NCBI GenBank assembly: GCA_964404205.1
Contig: CAYOJD010000002.1
Span: 11,344 to 75,343, forward strand
Origin: CAZWBR01 sp964404205
GTDB lineage: Bacteria > Bacteroidota > Bacteroidia > Bacteroidales > Prolixibacteraceae
DNA length: 64,000 nt
Direction of reading: 5' to 3'
Shown here: piece after piece, positions 45,688-53,297 of the stretch
Layout: every line of letters starts with the position of its first letter
Position numbering within the stretch: position 1 is the first letter of the stretch
Translations under genes and position numbers: made by a program
Notes under the pieces: generated by a model
What the model saw: the letters and a program-made list of their open reading frames with translations, nothing else
Database searches by the model: none
What the model was told of the DNA's origin: nothing

Positions 45688-46485
45688 TTAACATTCAATT
45701 TGGGTTCCGGTATACAAATAAGCTATCCTCTCACCAAGTTGCTTTTGGATTAAATGATATTTATCTATACCTGTGCAATGCGATGTATATATTTTATTTA
45801 TACTACTTTTATTAAAGTATTCTGTCAATCCTGAAACATATGCTTCAGATTCATTGCTGATGTGTAGTCCGCCAACAATAATTTCGACATCCACTCCCAT
45901 CGTGTCCTGAACACCCCCAATAATGTTACGAATCCCATTATGAGAACATCCGCTTAAAATAACCGCTTTATTTTTCTTTTTAACAACAATATACAATTCG
46001 TCGATGAATTGATCAGGCACAACAGAAGAGTCATTTTGGACAAAAAATCCATCGACATGCCGGTCGGATTTGGAGCGAATGGGAATATTCGATACCACAA
46101 ACAGATTTCTGGACAATTCCATCCGATCGTTGACATAAATCAGCCGATCCACGGGGATAACCAAATCCTTTGGAAAACCTATCGCCTTTTCATGATGAAA
46201 TCTCGGGTGAAAGATTTCTCTCCCTACCACAATTTTGGCATGACCATTCACGCTCAAAAAGGGCATTAATCCTCCGATATGATCATAATGACCGTGACTC
46301 AACACTAAATAATCGACTAACGTAAGATCGATATTCAACTTGGCTGCATTTGAGACAATTTTTTCACTTTGTCCGGTGTCGAACAACACCCTTTTACCAT
46401 CATGCTCAATAAAGATTGACAGCCCATGCTCAGAATATAAATCATCGCAACAGCTAATATTATCAATAACACTTACAATCTTCAT
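45688..46485 (-). CDS. MBL-fold metallo-hydrolase (dihydropterin-phosphate-synthase-like group)
   Basis: This is a 265-residue metallo-beta-lactamase fold protein. The metal-binding motif is LSHGHYDHIGG, followed by histidines in SGCSHNGIRNII and GGLHIS and the late SHCTG. The sequence resembles the archaeal-type MBL proteins annotated as 7,8-dihydropterin-6-methyl-aminobenzene 5'-phosphate synthase. The actual substrate is unknown. It follows DUF1847 after 14 bases and its stop overlaps the candidate start of the NifX-like gene. The region is visibly AT-richer than the flanking genes. Confidence 0.85.
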   Translation of the reverse strand: MKIVSVIDNISCCDDLYSEHGLSIFIEHDGKRVLFDTGQSEKIVSNAAKLNIDLTLVDYLVLSHGHYDHIGGLMPFLSVNGHAKIVVGREIFHPRFHHEKAIGFPKDLVIPVDRLIYVNDRMELSRNLFVVSNIPIRSKSDRHVDGFFVQNDSSVVPDQFIDELYIVVKKKNKAVILSGCSHNGIRNIIGGVQDTMGVDVEIIVGGLHISNESEAYVSGLTEYFNKSSINKIYTSHCTGIDKYHLIQKQLGERIAYLYTGTQIEC

Positions 46486-46499
46486 TTTATGTTTTAAAT

Positions 46500-46991
46500 T
46501 TAAAAGCTAACACCCATTGAAAACGCTTCAAGAACATGGTGATGATACTTCCTGTCTTTTACGATTAAGGTAGAAGTCATTGCCTTCGACTTGGCATTGA
46601 ATACCATATCGTGGCCTACGCACAAACCGAGAACCAAGTTTAATTCCGATTGCCCCTCTTCAAGCACTTTGGCCTGTCCGGCTGGGTTGCAAGAGTTTCC
46701 ACGATATCCGGGCAGTATTTCATTTCGTGCCATTTTACCCAATTTACAGTTAGCCCTCACTACTTTGAAACCCTCTTCCGTTAATCGCTCTTCAAGCATA
46801 ATAGCCTCCTTTTCAAAAGTGATGCAATTGGCAATGCCAATCCTTTTTATGGCGGCCTCCTTTGCAAACAAAATCAATTCGTTCACCCTGTCGCTTCTCG
46901 GATCCAGTGAGTCTTCGGCCACTTTCATTATATTGCAGTCGGTTTCATCATAAAGGGTAGCAAATTCGGCTCCAGTTGTTTCATTCTTCAT
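46500..46991 (-). CDS. DUF1847 metal-binding protein, N-terminally short
   Basis: This 163-residue protein matches the body of DUF1847 (ILFAKEAAIKRIGIANCITFEKEA; the late ANCKLGKM, GNSCNPAGQA, LGLCVGHDMVF and TSTLIVKDRKYHHHVLEA). Members usually begin with a cysteine-rich segment and are over 200 residues; here the ATG overlaps the upstream NifX-like gene by 11 bases, so no room exists for that segment. The conserved cysteines of the body remain. The family is described as metal-binding, and no reaction is known. It is the third gene of the operon. Confidence 0.8.
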   Translation of the reverse strand: MKNETTGAEFATLYDETDCNIMKVAEDSLDPRSDRVNELILFAKEAAIKRIGIANCITFEKEAIMLEERLTEEGFKVVRANCKLGKMARNEILPGYRGNSCNPAGQAKVLEEGQSELNLVLGLCVGHDMVFNAKSKAMTSTLIVKDRKYHHHVLEAFSMGVSF

Positions 46992-47313
46992 GGTATGCGA
47001 TTTTAAGGTAATTCAGTATTTGGTCTACCCGGGTTATGGTCTCCGGCAGTAACAATATTCTGAGTCTACGTTCAACGGCCAGCTGCTGAACCATTAGGCC
47101 AATCTCACGGGTCATTATTATCTCTGCATTTGAGGCTTCCATGAATGCAACCATTTCTCGTCCCGCCCCGGCTCCTATATCAGAAAAGTTATTTTTAAAA
47201 AATCGGACTTCTTTTTGATCCGTATCAGCAATGGCGAAAAATGGGCTACGAGCCAGACGTTCGGAGATACCGCTCGTTTTGCAATCTGACACACATGGTA
47301 TGGCTATTATCAT
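46981..47313 (-). CDS. NifX/NifB-like small protein, second gene of the operon
   Basis: This 110-residue protein has the same cofactor-binding fold as the terminal gene, starting MIIAIPCVSDCKTSGISERLARSPFF. Motifs GAGAGREMVAFMEASNAEIIMTREIG fit the family core. It lacks the Cys/His-rich tail of the second paralogue. Its ATG overlaps the DUF134 stop by four bases (ATGA) and its own stop overlaps the DUF1847 start, so all three are translationally coupled. Confidence 0.8.
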   Translation of the reverse strand: MIIAIPCVSDCKTSGISERLARSPFFAIADTDQKEVRFFKNNFSDIGAGAGREMVAFMEASNAEIIMTREIGLMVQQLAVERRLRILLLPETITRVDQILNYLKIAYHEE

Positions 47314-47723
47314 GACTTAGGCAGATTAATAATTATCACATCACCACAATCGCACAGCGGACAATCGATCTTATTATCAAATCCGTAGTAATTAAAGCGC
47401 GATCCGCACCCAGTGCATTCAAGCCAATTGCCGTTAAAAGTAATCTGCCCACCCACAATTCTGATGGGCAACACTTCGGTAAAGGCTGTAGCAATCTTTT
47501 TTCTTGCAGAGGAATATATACGGGTCAATGTTGGTCTCGAAACCTCCATAATAGCAGAGGCTTCGGCTTGCGAGAGGCCCTCATAATCGAGTAGTCTTAC
47601 GGCCTCATACTCTTCAGTTGCCAAAATAATTTCAGTATGTTCGGAAGAAAAACTTCCAATAGGCATGAACCCTTTCAGCCTGGGAGGCAGTTGAACCGTT
47701 CTTGTTTGCGATGGACGTGGCAT
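47310..47723 (-). CDS. DUF134 DNA-binding regulator
   Basis: This 137-residue protein starts at ATG 47723 (MPRPSQTRTVQLPPRLKGFMPIG), matching the start of DUF134 members. The HTH region is LDYEGLSQAEASAIMEVSRPTLTRIYSSARKKIATAF, a sigma-70-region-4-like helix-turn-helix. A C-terminal zinc ribbon (CTGCGS...CPLCDCG) may sense metal or redox. It heads a five-gene operon, and a 22-bp perfect palindrome 23 bases upstream of its start is its likely autoregulatory site. Confidence 0.85.
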   Translation of the reverse strand: MPRPSQTRTVQLPPRLKGFMPIGSFSSEHTEIILATEEYEAVRLLDYEGLSQAEASAIMEVSRPTLTRIYSSARKKIATAFTEVLPIRIVGGQITFNGNWLECTGCGSRFNYYGFDNKIDCPLCDCGDVIIINLPKS

Positions 47724-47745
47724 TTCATCAGTTTTGGTTACAAAT

Positions 47746-47767
47746 ATAATGAACATATGTTCATTAT
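47746..47767. promoter_or_regulatory. 22-bp perfect palindromic operator upstream of the DUF134 operon
   Basis: Half-site ATAATGAACAT (47746-47756) is followed immediately by its reverse complement to 47767. The centre is ATAT-like CATATG. Its position just upstream of the DUF134 ATG and its length make it a strong candidate binding site for the encoded regulator. Chance occurrence of a perfect 22-bp palindrome in 64 kb is well below 0.1. Confidence 0.8.
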
Positions 47768-48064
47768 GAAAATATTATTTCTCCTATATTCAATTTCATC
47801 GTTACATTGATTGGCAAAACTGCATAATCCTGTATGAGTAATAATTATTTACAAAAATGTATAATAACATATTAATAAGATATTTAGATTAAATTATTTA
47901 AAATTTTTCGAAAAACACATATTGCCAAAAGGGATTTGATGCTGCCAAATATCATATGGCAGAATGTAGTGAAAAGCGTACATTTGTTTGAATGGTACAA
48001 GCTTAATTGAAAGAGAGCGCATGGTTGTATCATTCATTTGTCGAACAAATAATTTGAAAATAAT
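47768..48064. other. AT-rich divergent intergenic region between the DUF134 operon and kbl
   Basis: This region of about 300 bp holds no gene. It contains an imperfect 21-bp dyad around 47942-47962 (CTGCC arms, one mismatch) and an ATTTGT/ACAAAT hairpin at about 48036-48050 ahead of kbl. These could be kbl operators. Promoter boxes are not clear. Confidence 0.45.
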
Positions 48065-49255
48065 ATGTACGGAAAAATCAAAGCCCACTTACAGAAAGAA
48101 CTTCAGGGCATTCAAGATGCTGGCCTGTATAAAAGCGAACGCATTATTGTTTCTCCCCAGGACGCTGTTATACATTTAGATTCGGGCAAAGAAGTACTTA
48201 ACTTTTGTGCCAACAATTACCTGGGGCTTTCAAACCATCCGGAGTTAATCAAGGCCGGAAAAGATGCACTGGATACGCATGGCTACGGGATGTCGTCAGT
48301 ACGGTTTATCTGTGGGACAACGGATCTCCACAAAACATTGGAACGCAAGATTGCCGAGTTCTTCGGAACAGAGGACACCATTCTGTATGCGGCCTGCTTC
48401 GATGCCAACGGTGGCGTATTTGAACCGCTCCTTTCAGAAGAAGATGCCATTATTTCCGATTCGCTCAACCATGCCTCAATTATCGACGGGGTCAGGCTTT
48501 GTAAGGCTCAACGGTATCGTTACCAAAATGCCGACATGGCCGATTTGGAGGCTCAGCTCATTAAAGCTCAGGAGGCCCGTTTCAGGATAATTGTGACCGA
48601 TGGTGTTTTCTCGATGGATGGGAATGTTGCCCCGATGGACGAGATTAATCGTTTGGCAAAAAAATATGACGCGCTGATTATGGTCGACGAATGCCACTCG
48701 GCAGGCGTAGTTGGTGATACCGGAAGAGGTGTCACGGAGAAATTCAATATAAGAGGTGAAGTTGACATTATCACCGGTACGTTGGGCAAAGCCTTTGGTG
48801 GAGCTTTAGGCGGGTTTACTACTGGCCGAAAAGAGATTATTGAACTGCTTCGCCAACGTTCAAGACCTTACTTATTCTCCAACTCATTGCCTCCTGCTGT
48901 AGTCAATGCCGGAATCAGAATGTTTGATATGATGGCTGAAACCCATGAGTTGCAAGACAAGCTACATAGCAATACCGACTATTTCATGGCTGGGATGAAA
49001 CTGGCTGGGTTTGACATTAAACCAAGCAAATCAGCCATATGCGCTGTAATGCTTTATGATGCCAAGCTTTCGCAGGATTTTGCCGCTAAACTTCTGGAAG
49101 AGGGCATCTACGTCATCGGGTTCTACTATCCGGTCGTGCCGCAGGGACAGGCAAGAATCAGGGTTCAGTTGTCGGCTGCGCATGACATGGAGCACCTCGA
49201 GAAAGCCATTAAGGCCTTTACTAAAATTGGCAAAGAATTAGGGGTCATCAAGTAA
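48065..49255 (+). CDS. kbl: Glycine C-acetyltransferase (2-amino-3-ketobutyrate CoA ligase)
   Basis: This 396-residue PLP enzyme of the alpha-oxoamine synthase family converts 2-amino-3-ketobutyrate plus CoA to glycine and acetyl-CoA in threonine degradation. The PLP lysine is K242 in TGTLGKAFGGALGG. Conserved neighbours are FCANNYLGLSNHPELI, RFICGTTDLHKTLE, SLNHASIIDGVRLC, VDECHSAGVVG and the C-terminal QGQARIRVQLSAAH. The length matches. No threonine dehydrogenase gene lies alongside. The ATG at 48065 is canonical. Confidence 0.93.
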   Translation: MYGKIKAHLQKELQGIQDAGLYKSERIIVSPQDAVIHLDSGKEVLNFCANNYLGLSNHPELIKAGKDALDTHGYGMSSVRFICGTTDLHKTLERKIAEFFGTEDTILYAACFDANGGVFEPLLSEEDAIISDSLNHASIIDGVRLCKAQRYRYQNADMADLEAQLIKAQEARFRIIVTDGVFSMDGNVAPMDEINRLAKKYDALIMVDECHSAGVVGDTGRGVTEKFNIRGEVDIITGTLGKAFGGALGGFTTGRKEIIELLRQRSRPYLFSNSLPPAVVNAGIRMFDMMAETHELQDKLHSNTDYFMAGMKLAGFDIKPSKSAICAVMLYDAKLSQDFAAKLLEEGIYVIGFYYPVVPQGQARIRVQLSAAHDMEHLEKAIKAFTKIGKELGVIK

Positions 49256-49263
49256 AAGGCCAT

Positions 49264-49309
49264 AAAAAAACAAGGGGAATAGATTATTGATTATCAAATC
49301 TATTCCCCT
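49264..49309 (-). terminator. Terminator of the HlyD-type gene
   Basis: A 13-bp perfect stem pairs 49273-49285 with 49297-49309 around an 11-base loop. On the minus strand it runs into TTGTTTTTTT (plus A-run at 49264-49270). It lies between convergent genes and serves the minus-strand gene best. Confidence 0.88.
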
Positions 49310-49332
49310 CGTGATATAAAATAATACTTAAC

Positions 49333-50658
49333 CTATTTTGTCTTATAAAGATCTTCGACCTTAACCACCTCTACTGCCGTTGAGTCCTTCAATGTTTTAC
49401 TAACCAAACCATACGGGGCCGTGATAATTTCATCGTCAAGGCTTACCCCTTCGAGAATCTCAATATGGGTATTGTCCTGAATGCCGGTCTTCACCTTTAC
49501 CTGCCGTGCCAAACCATTCTCCATTCTGAAAACTATTTCAAACTGTTCGGGAGCTGAGCTTTGAGCCATTTTGTCGGACTGATTCTCGGTAGAAGGACCT
49601 TCAGCTTCCAGCTTAGAGTTATCGGCTTTTGCAGTCCCATCGTTGGCTCTGGTAGTGACCGCCTGAATGGGAACGGCAACAACATCGCGGCGCGTCTTAG
49701 TCTGGATCTCTACAGTTGCCGACATTCCCGGCAGGAAGGGATATCTGGTTGTGTCAGCCGCCATAAGTTCGCTGTACGACTCTGGCAACAACAACACCTT
49801 AACGTTAAAGTTAGTCACTTGGTCGACAGCCGTGCCCGAAACATTGGCCGAACTGGCTATTTCAGTAACCACACCCTTGAATTTCTTTTTCAGGTAAGCA
49901 TCAATTTCAATTAAAGCAGTATCATTTTTAGCAACCCTTACGATATCATTCTCATTTACTTCAACCTTAACCTCCATGATGTTAAGGTTGGCAATGGTCA
50001 TCAGCTCCGTTCCGGCAAACTGATTTGTACCGACGACACGTTCACCTTGCTCAACATTCAATTTGGATACCGTACCATCGATTGGAGCATAGATCTTCGT
50101 TTTGGTCAGGTTTTCCTTTGCTTCGCTTACCCCCGACTCCGAACTCTTAATTGAATATTGGGCAGCTTGAACCTCCGATTTGGCTACTTTCCATGCGGCT
50201 TCAACTGTTTCGAATTCCGACTTGGGAATGGTGTTTCTCTCGTACAACTGTTTCGCACGGTTGTAATTTAGCTCCTTTTCGACCAATTGCGCTTCGGCCT
50301 GGGCCAGGCGTGCACGTTGTGTATTCAATGCCGCTTCTGTTCTGTTCAGGTTCGAAATATAGATATCAGGTTTGATTACCACCAATAAATCGCCCTTTTT
50401 CACACGGTCACCTTCTTTTACGGGCAGCTCGATAATCTCACCCGGAACTTCGGGGCTGATTTTAACCTCAGTCTGAGGTTCAACTTTTCCATTGGCCGTA
50501 ATTACCTCAGTCAATGTACGACTGGTCACCTTCTCGGTTGACACTTTTAGCTTCATTTCTTTGCCTATCCAGCCAGCTTTTTTACCTATAACCAGGAGTA
50601 GAATCAATAAAACAAAAGCCCCCAAAAGATATGGCCACAACTTTCTCGATTTCTTCAT
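49333..50658 (-). CDS. Membrane-fusion (HlyD/RND-type) efflux adaptor, orphan
   Basis: This 441-residue periplasmic adaptor starts at ATG 50658 with an N-terminal membrane anchor (KLWPYLLGAFVLLILLLVIGK). The lipoyl half-motifs are VKISPEVPGEIIELPVKEGDRVKKGDLLVVIKP and the returning KIYAPIDGTVSKLNVEQGERVVG. A coiled-coil hairpin (ALNTQRARLAQAEAQLVEKELNYNRAKQLY) joins them, with a beta-barrel and a membrane-proximal domain after. An unusual low-complexity insert of about 35 residues (ANDGTAKADNSKLEAEGPSTENQSDKMAQSS) sits near residue 365. No inner-membrane permease, ATPase or TolC-type gene adjoins, so the partners are elsewhere. Confidence 0.85.
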   Translation of the reverse strand: MKKSRKLWPYLLGAFVLLILLLVIGKKAGWIGKEMKLKVSTEKVTSRTLTEVITANGKVEPQTEVKISPEVPGEIIELPVKEGDRVKKGDLLVVIKPDIYISNLNRTEAALNTQRARLAQAEAQLVEKELNYNRAKQLYERNTIPKSEFETVEAAWKVAKSEVQAAQYSIKSSESGVSEAKENLTKTKIYAPIDGTVSKLNVEQGERVVGTNQFAGTELMTIANLNIMEVKVEVNENDIVRVAKNDTALIEIDAYLKKKFKGVVTEIASSANVSGTAVDQVTNFNVKVLLLPESYSELMAADTTRYPFLPGMSATVEIQTKTRRDVVAVPIQAVTTRANDGTAKADNSKLEAEGPSTENQSDKMAQSSAPEQFEIVFRMENGLARQVKVKTGIQDNTHIEILEGVSLDDEIITAPYGLVSKTLKDSTAVEVVKVEDLYKTK

Positions 50659-50944
50659 ATCAATATTTCTGATTTGTTTCGAATTTTGTCTCAACTCAAT
50701 ACGAACATAAAAGTACAATTATTATTCAGCATTTTCAGAATATTACTGCCGTTTGACGGTGAAAAAATATTCATTTAGTCAAAATGATGGGCATCCCAAT
50801 CTTACAAAAACAGAGTCCACCCGGTTTGTGACAGTGAAATTGTTGAGTTAGATTGCTTAAATTTGTAATCAATGGCCAATAATGATTACTTTTCTGCAAA
50901 AAGAAAACCGGCAACCGAAATAAGGAAGCCATCACAATAATACA

Positions 50945-53173
50945 ATGAACGACAGAGAGATAAAAGAGATTCATAATCAAATAAGCATTTTACTGGCCAA
51001 CCGTAAACTCAAGCCGGCTTTCGATAAAATTGAAAAGCTAATTGACGAAAACAGCTTGGGCGAATACCGCGACAGTTATCTCGACCTGGAACAGACCTAC
51101 CACCTGATGCTGAAATACACGCTCGAAGGAATTAATGACCCTGAACGGCAAAAAATATACAAACATTTACTCTCATCAGCGTTCGAACTGAATGATAAAT
51201 GCCGCGAATCTTTGTTATTCAAATTTTCACAGTCGATTGAATACCAGAAAAAAAGAGGCTTTTCGAAACTCTACATCGAAGATACTGGAACCTATTTTCA
51301 TCTTCTGGAAGATTACCATCTTCAGCAGCAACTGAAAGCCCTTGTCGAAGATTCGCATTCAGATCGAAAAAAGGATGCCTTTGAAGCGGAAGTTCATTTA
51401 CAAAAGGTGCTCAATATCTTTTATCACTTTTGGTTCAGGGAAAAGTTGAGTGAAAACGATATTCTTTTCTTCCGAAAACTCATTCAAAGTTCGGTTTTCC
51501 CTTTTCAGGAAAAGTCGCTGCTTATTACGGCACTTACCTTTGGGCTTTTACGGCAGTTCGACGAAAACCGCTTCCTGTTGCTTTTCGAAGCCTGCGAAGA
51601 AAGCAATGAAGAGATAAGGCAGCGTGCATTGACCGGATTGGTAATGGCGCTTTACCACTTCGACAACCGTATGCCATTTTTTCCTTCCATAACCGGGAGG
51701 CTCACCATTCTGGCCGACAGTTCAATTTTCAAAAGCCACCTCGAACAGATCATACTACAATTTATCCGAAGCAAGGAGACGGAAAAAATTCAGCGAAAGC
51801 TTCAGGATGAAATATTGCCCGAGATGATGAAATTAAGTCCAAACCTTCGGAACAAGTTAAGTCTTGAAAGCCTTTTGGGCGAAGGAGTGTCGGAGGACAA
51901 GAACCCAGAATGGGGGGAGATTTTCAGAGATTCGCCCGGGCTGATGAATAAAATGGAAGAGCTTTCGGAGATGCAGCTCGAAGGTGCCGATGTTTTTATG
52001 AGTTCATTTTCCATGCTGAAAAACTTTCCCTTTTTCAGTGAATTTGCCAACTGGTTCTATCCGTTCGATCCCAGGCATCCCGAAATCGCACGACGCTCTT
52101 CGGCCGAAGATGGAAACAACAAGCTCTTCGAGTTGATCCTGCAATCGCCGATTCTCTGTAATTCCGATAAGTATTCGTTCTGCTTTAGTATTCAAACGGT
52201 TCCTGACGAATATAAAAAGATGATGTCGGAGTCGATGGCTTCTGAATTTGACCAGTTGGCCGAAGCCGATAAAGAAGACAATATCCTCGAAAACAATAAA
52301 AAAGCTGAGATTGTGGCCAGTCAATATATCCGCGATCTTTACCGTTTCTACAAATTGCATCCCCAACGGGCTGATTTTGAAGATATATTCAACTGGAAAT
52401 TCGACTTTCACCATAAAAATGCCTTTCGTAAACTGCTGACTGAAGAACCAAGACTGCTTCGCAACATTGCCGAATTCACCTTTGCAAAGAATTATTTCGC
52501 TGAAGCTGCCGATATTTATACCCTTTTAACGGATGAGAATAGCAATGATCCGGAATTACTGCAAAAACTGGCCTTTTGCCATCAAAAAAACGGAGACTAC
52601 GCTCTGGCATTGAACAACTACCTGAAAGCCGATCTTTTCGAGCAGAATAAGCTTTGGAACCTAAAGAAAATAGCCCTTTGTTACCGCAACCTGAAACAGC
52701 CTCAGCAAGCGCTTGAGTATTATGAGCAGGCTGCTATATTGGAACCCGATAATCTTTCGAACCATATTTCGATAGGCCACTGTCAGGTAGAACTGGGCCT
52801 TTTTGACAACGCACTGAAATCCTTCTTTAAAGTTGAATATCTCTCGCCCGGGAATAAAAAGATATGGAGGCCCATTGGCTGGTGCTCGCTTTTGGTGGGC
52901 AAGACCGATCAGGCACAAAGCTATTACCAAAAACTGATTGAGGAGATGCCCAACAAATACGATTTGATGAACATGGGGCATGTGCAATGGTGCAAAGGGA
53001 ACCGTAAAGAGGCGCTCGAATTTTACAAGAAAAGCATCAAAAACAGTGACAACTCGGAGGCAGAGTTTATGGAAGCATTTCATGAAGACCTCCATCATCT
53101 GCTCAATTTGGGTATTGACCCCGACGATGTACCCATTATGATGGATCAATTGAGATATTACATCGCTGAGTAA
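50945..53173 (+). CDS. Large TPR-containing protein of unknown function
   Basis: This 742-residue soluble protein has no signal peptide or membrane segment. The N-terminal 450 residues are helical and unlike any family I recognise (for example LANRKLKPAFDKIEKLIDENSLGEYRDSYLDLEQ). The C-terminal part (about 520-690) contains at least four tetratricopeptide-like repeats (KNYFAEAADIYTLLTDENSNDPELLQKLAFCHQKNGDYALALNNYLKADLF; LEYYEQAAILEPDN). Such repeats mediate protein binding. The gene precedes ppk1 on the same strand by 124 bases, but no shared role is evident. Confidence 0.75.
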   Translation: MNDREIKEIHNQISILLANRKLKPAFDKIEKLIDENSLGEYRDSYLDLEQTYHLMLKYTLEGINDPERQKIYKHLLSSAFELNDKCRESLLFKFSQSIEYQKKRGFSKLYIEDTGTYFHLLEDYHLQQQLKALVEDSHSDRKKDAFEAEVHLQKVLNIFYHFWFREKLSENDILFFRKLIQSSVFPFQEKSLLITALTFGLLRQFDENRFLLLFEACEESNEEIRQRALTGLVMALYHFDNRMPFFPSITGRLTILADSSIFKSHLEQIILQFIRSKETEKIQRKLQDEILPEMMKLSPNLRNKLSLESLLGEGVSEDKNPEWGEIFRDSPGLMNKMEELSEMQLEGADVFMSSFSMLKNFPFFSEFANWFYPFDPRHPEIARRSSAEDGNNKLFELILQSPILCNSDKYSFCFSIQTVPDEYKKMMSESMASEFDQLAEADKEDNILENNKKAEIVASQYIRDLYRFYKLHPQRADFEDIFNWKFDFHHKNAFRKLLTEEPRLLRNIAEFTFAKNYFAEAADIYTLLTDENSNDPELLQKLAFCHQKNGDYALALNNYLKADLFEQNKLWNLKKIALCYRNLKQPQQALEYYEQAAILEPDNLSNHISIGHCQVELGLFDNALKSFFKVEYLSPGNKKIWRPIGWCSLLVGKTDQAQSYYQKLIEEMPNKYDLMNMGHVQWCKGNRKEALEFYKKSIKNSDNSEAEFMEAFHEDLHHLLNLGIDPDDVPIMMDQLRYYIAE

Positions 53174-53297
53174 CCGCATGGCCAATGTTACAACGGTGTT
53201 AAAATATGCCATAATTGTCTGTTAAGACCTTTTGACATCAGCCGTTTCGACAAACGAAGCGTTAAAAGTCTTATATTTCGGGAAAAATGTTGCCGAA

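Noticed and set aside
45305..47313. Nitrogen fixation locus
   Set aside because: NifX-like folds occur, but nifHDK, nifB radical-SAM domains and other fixation genes are absent.
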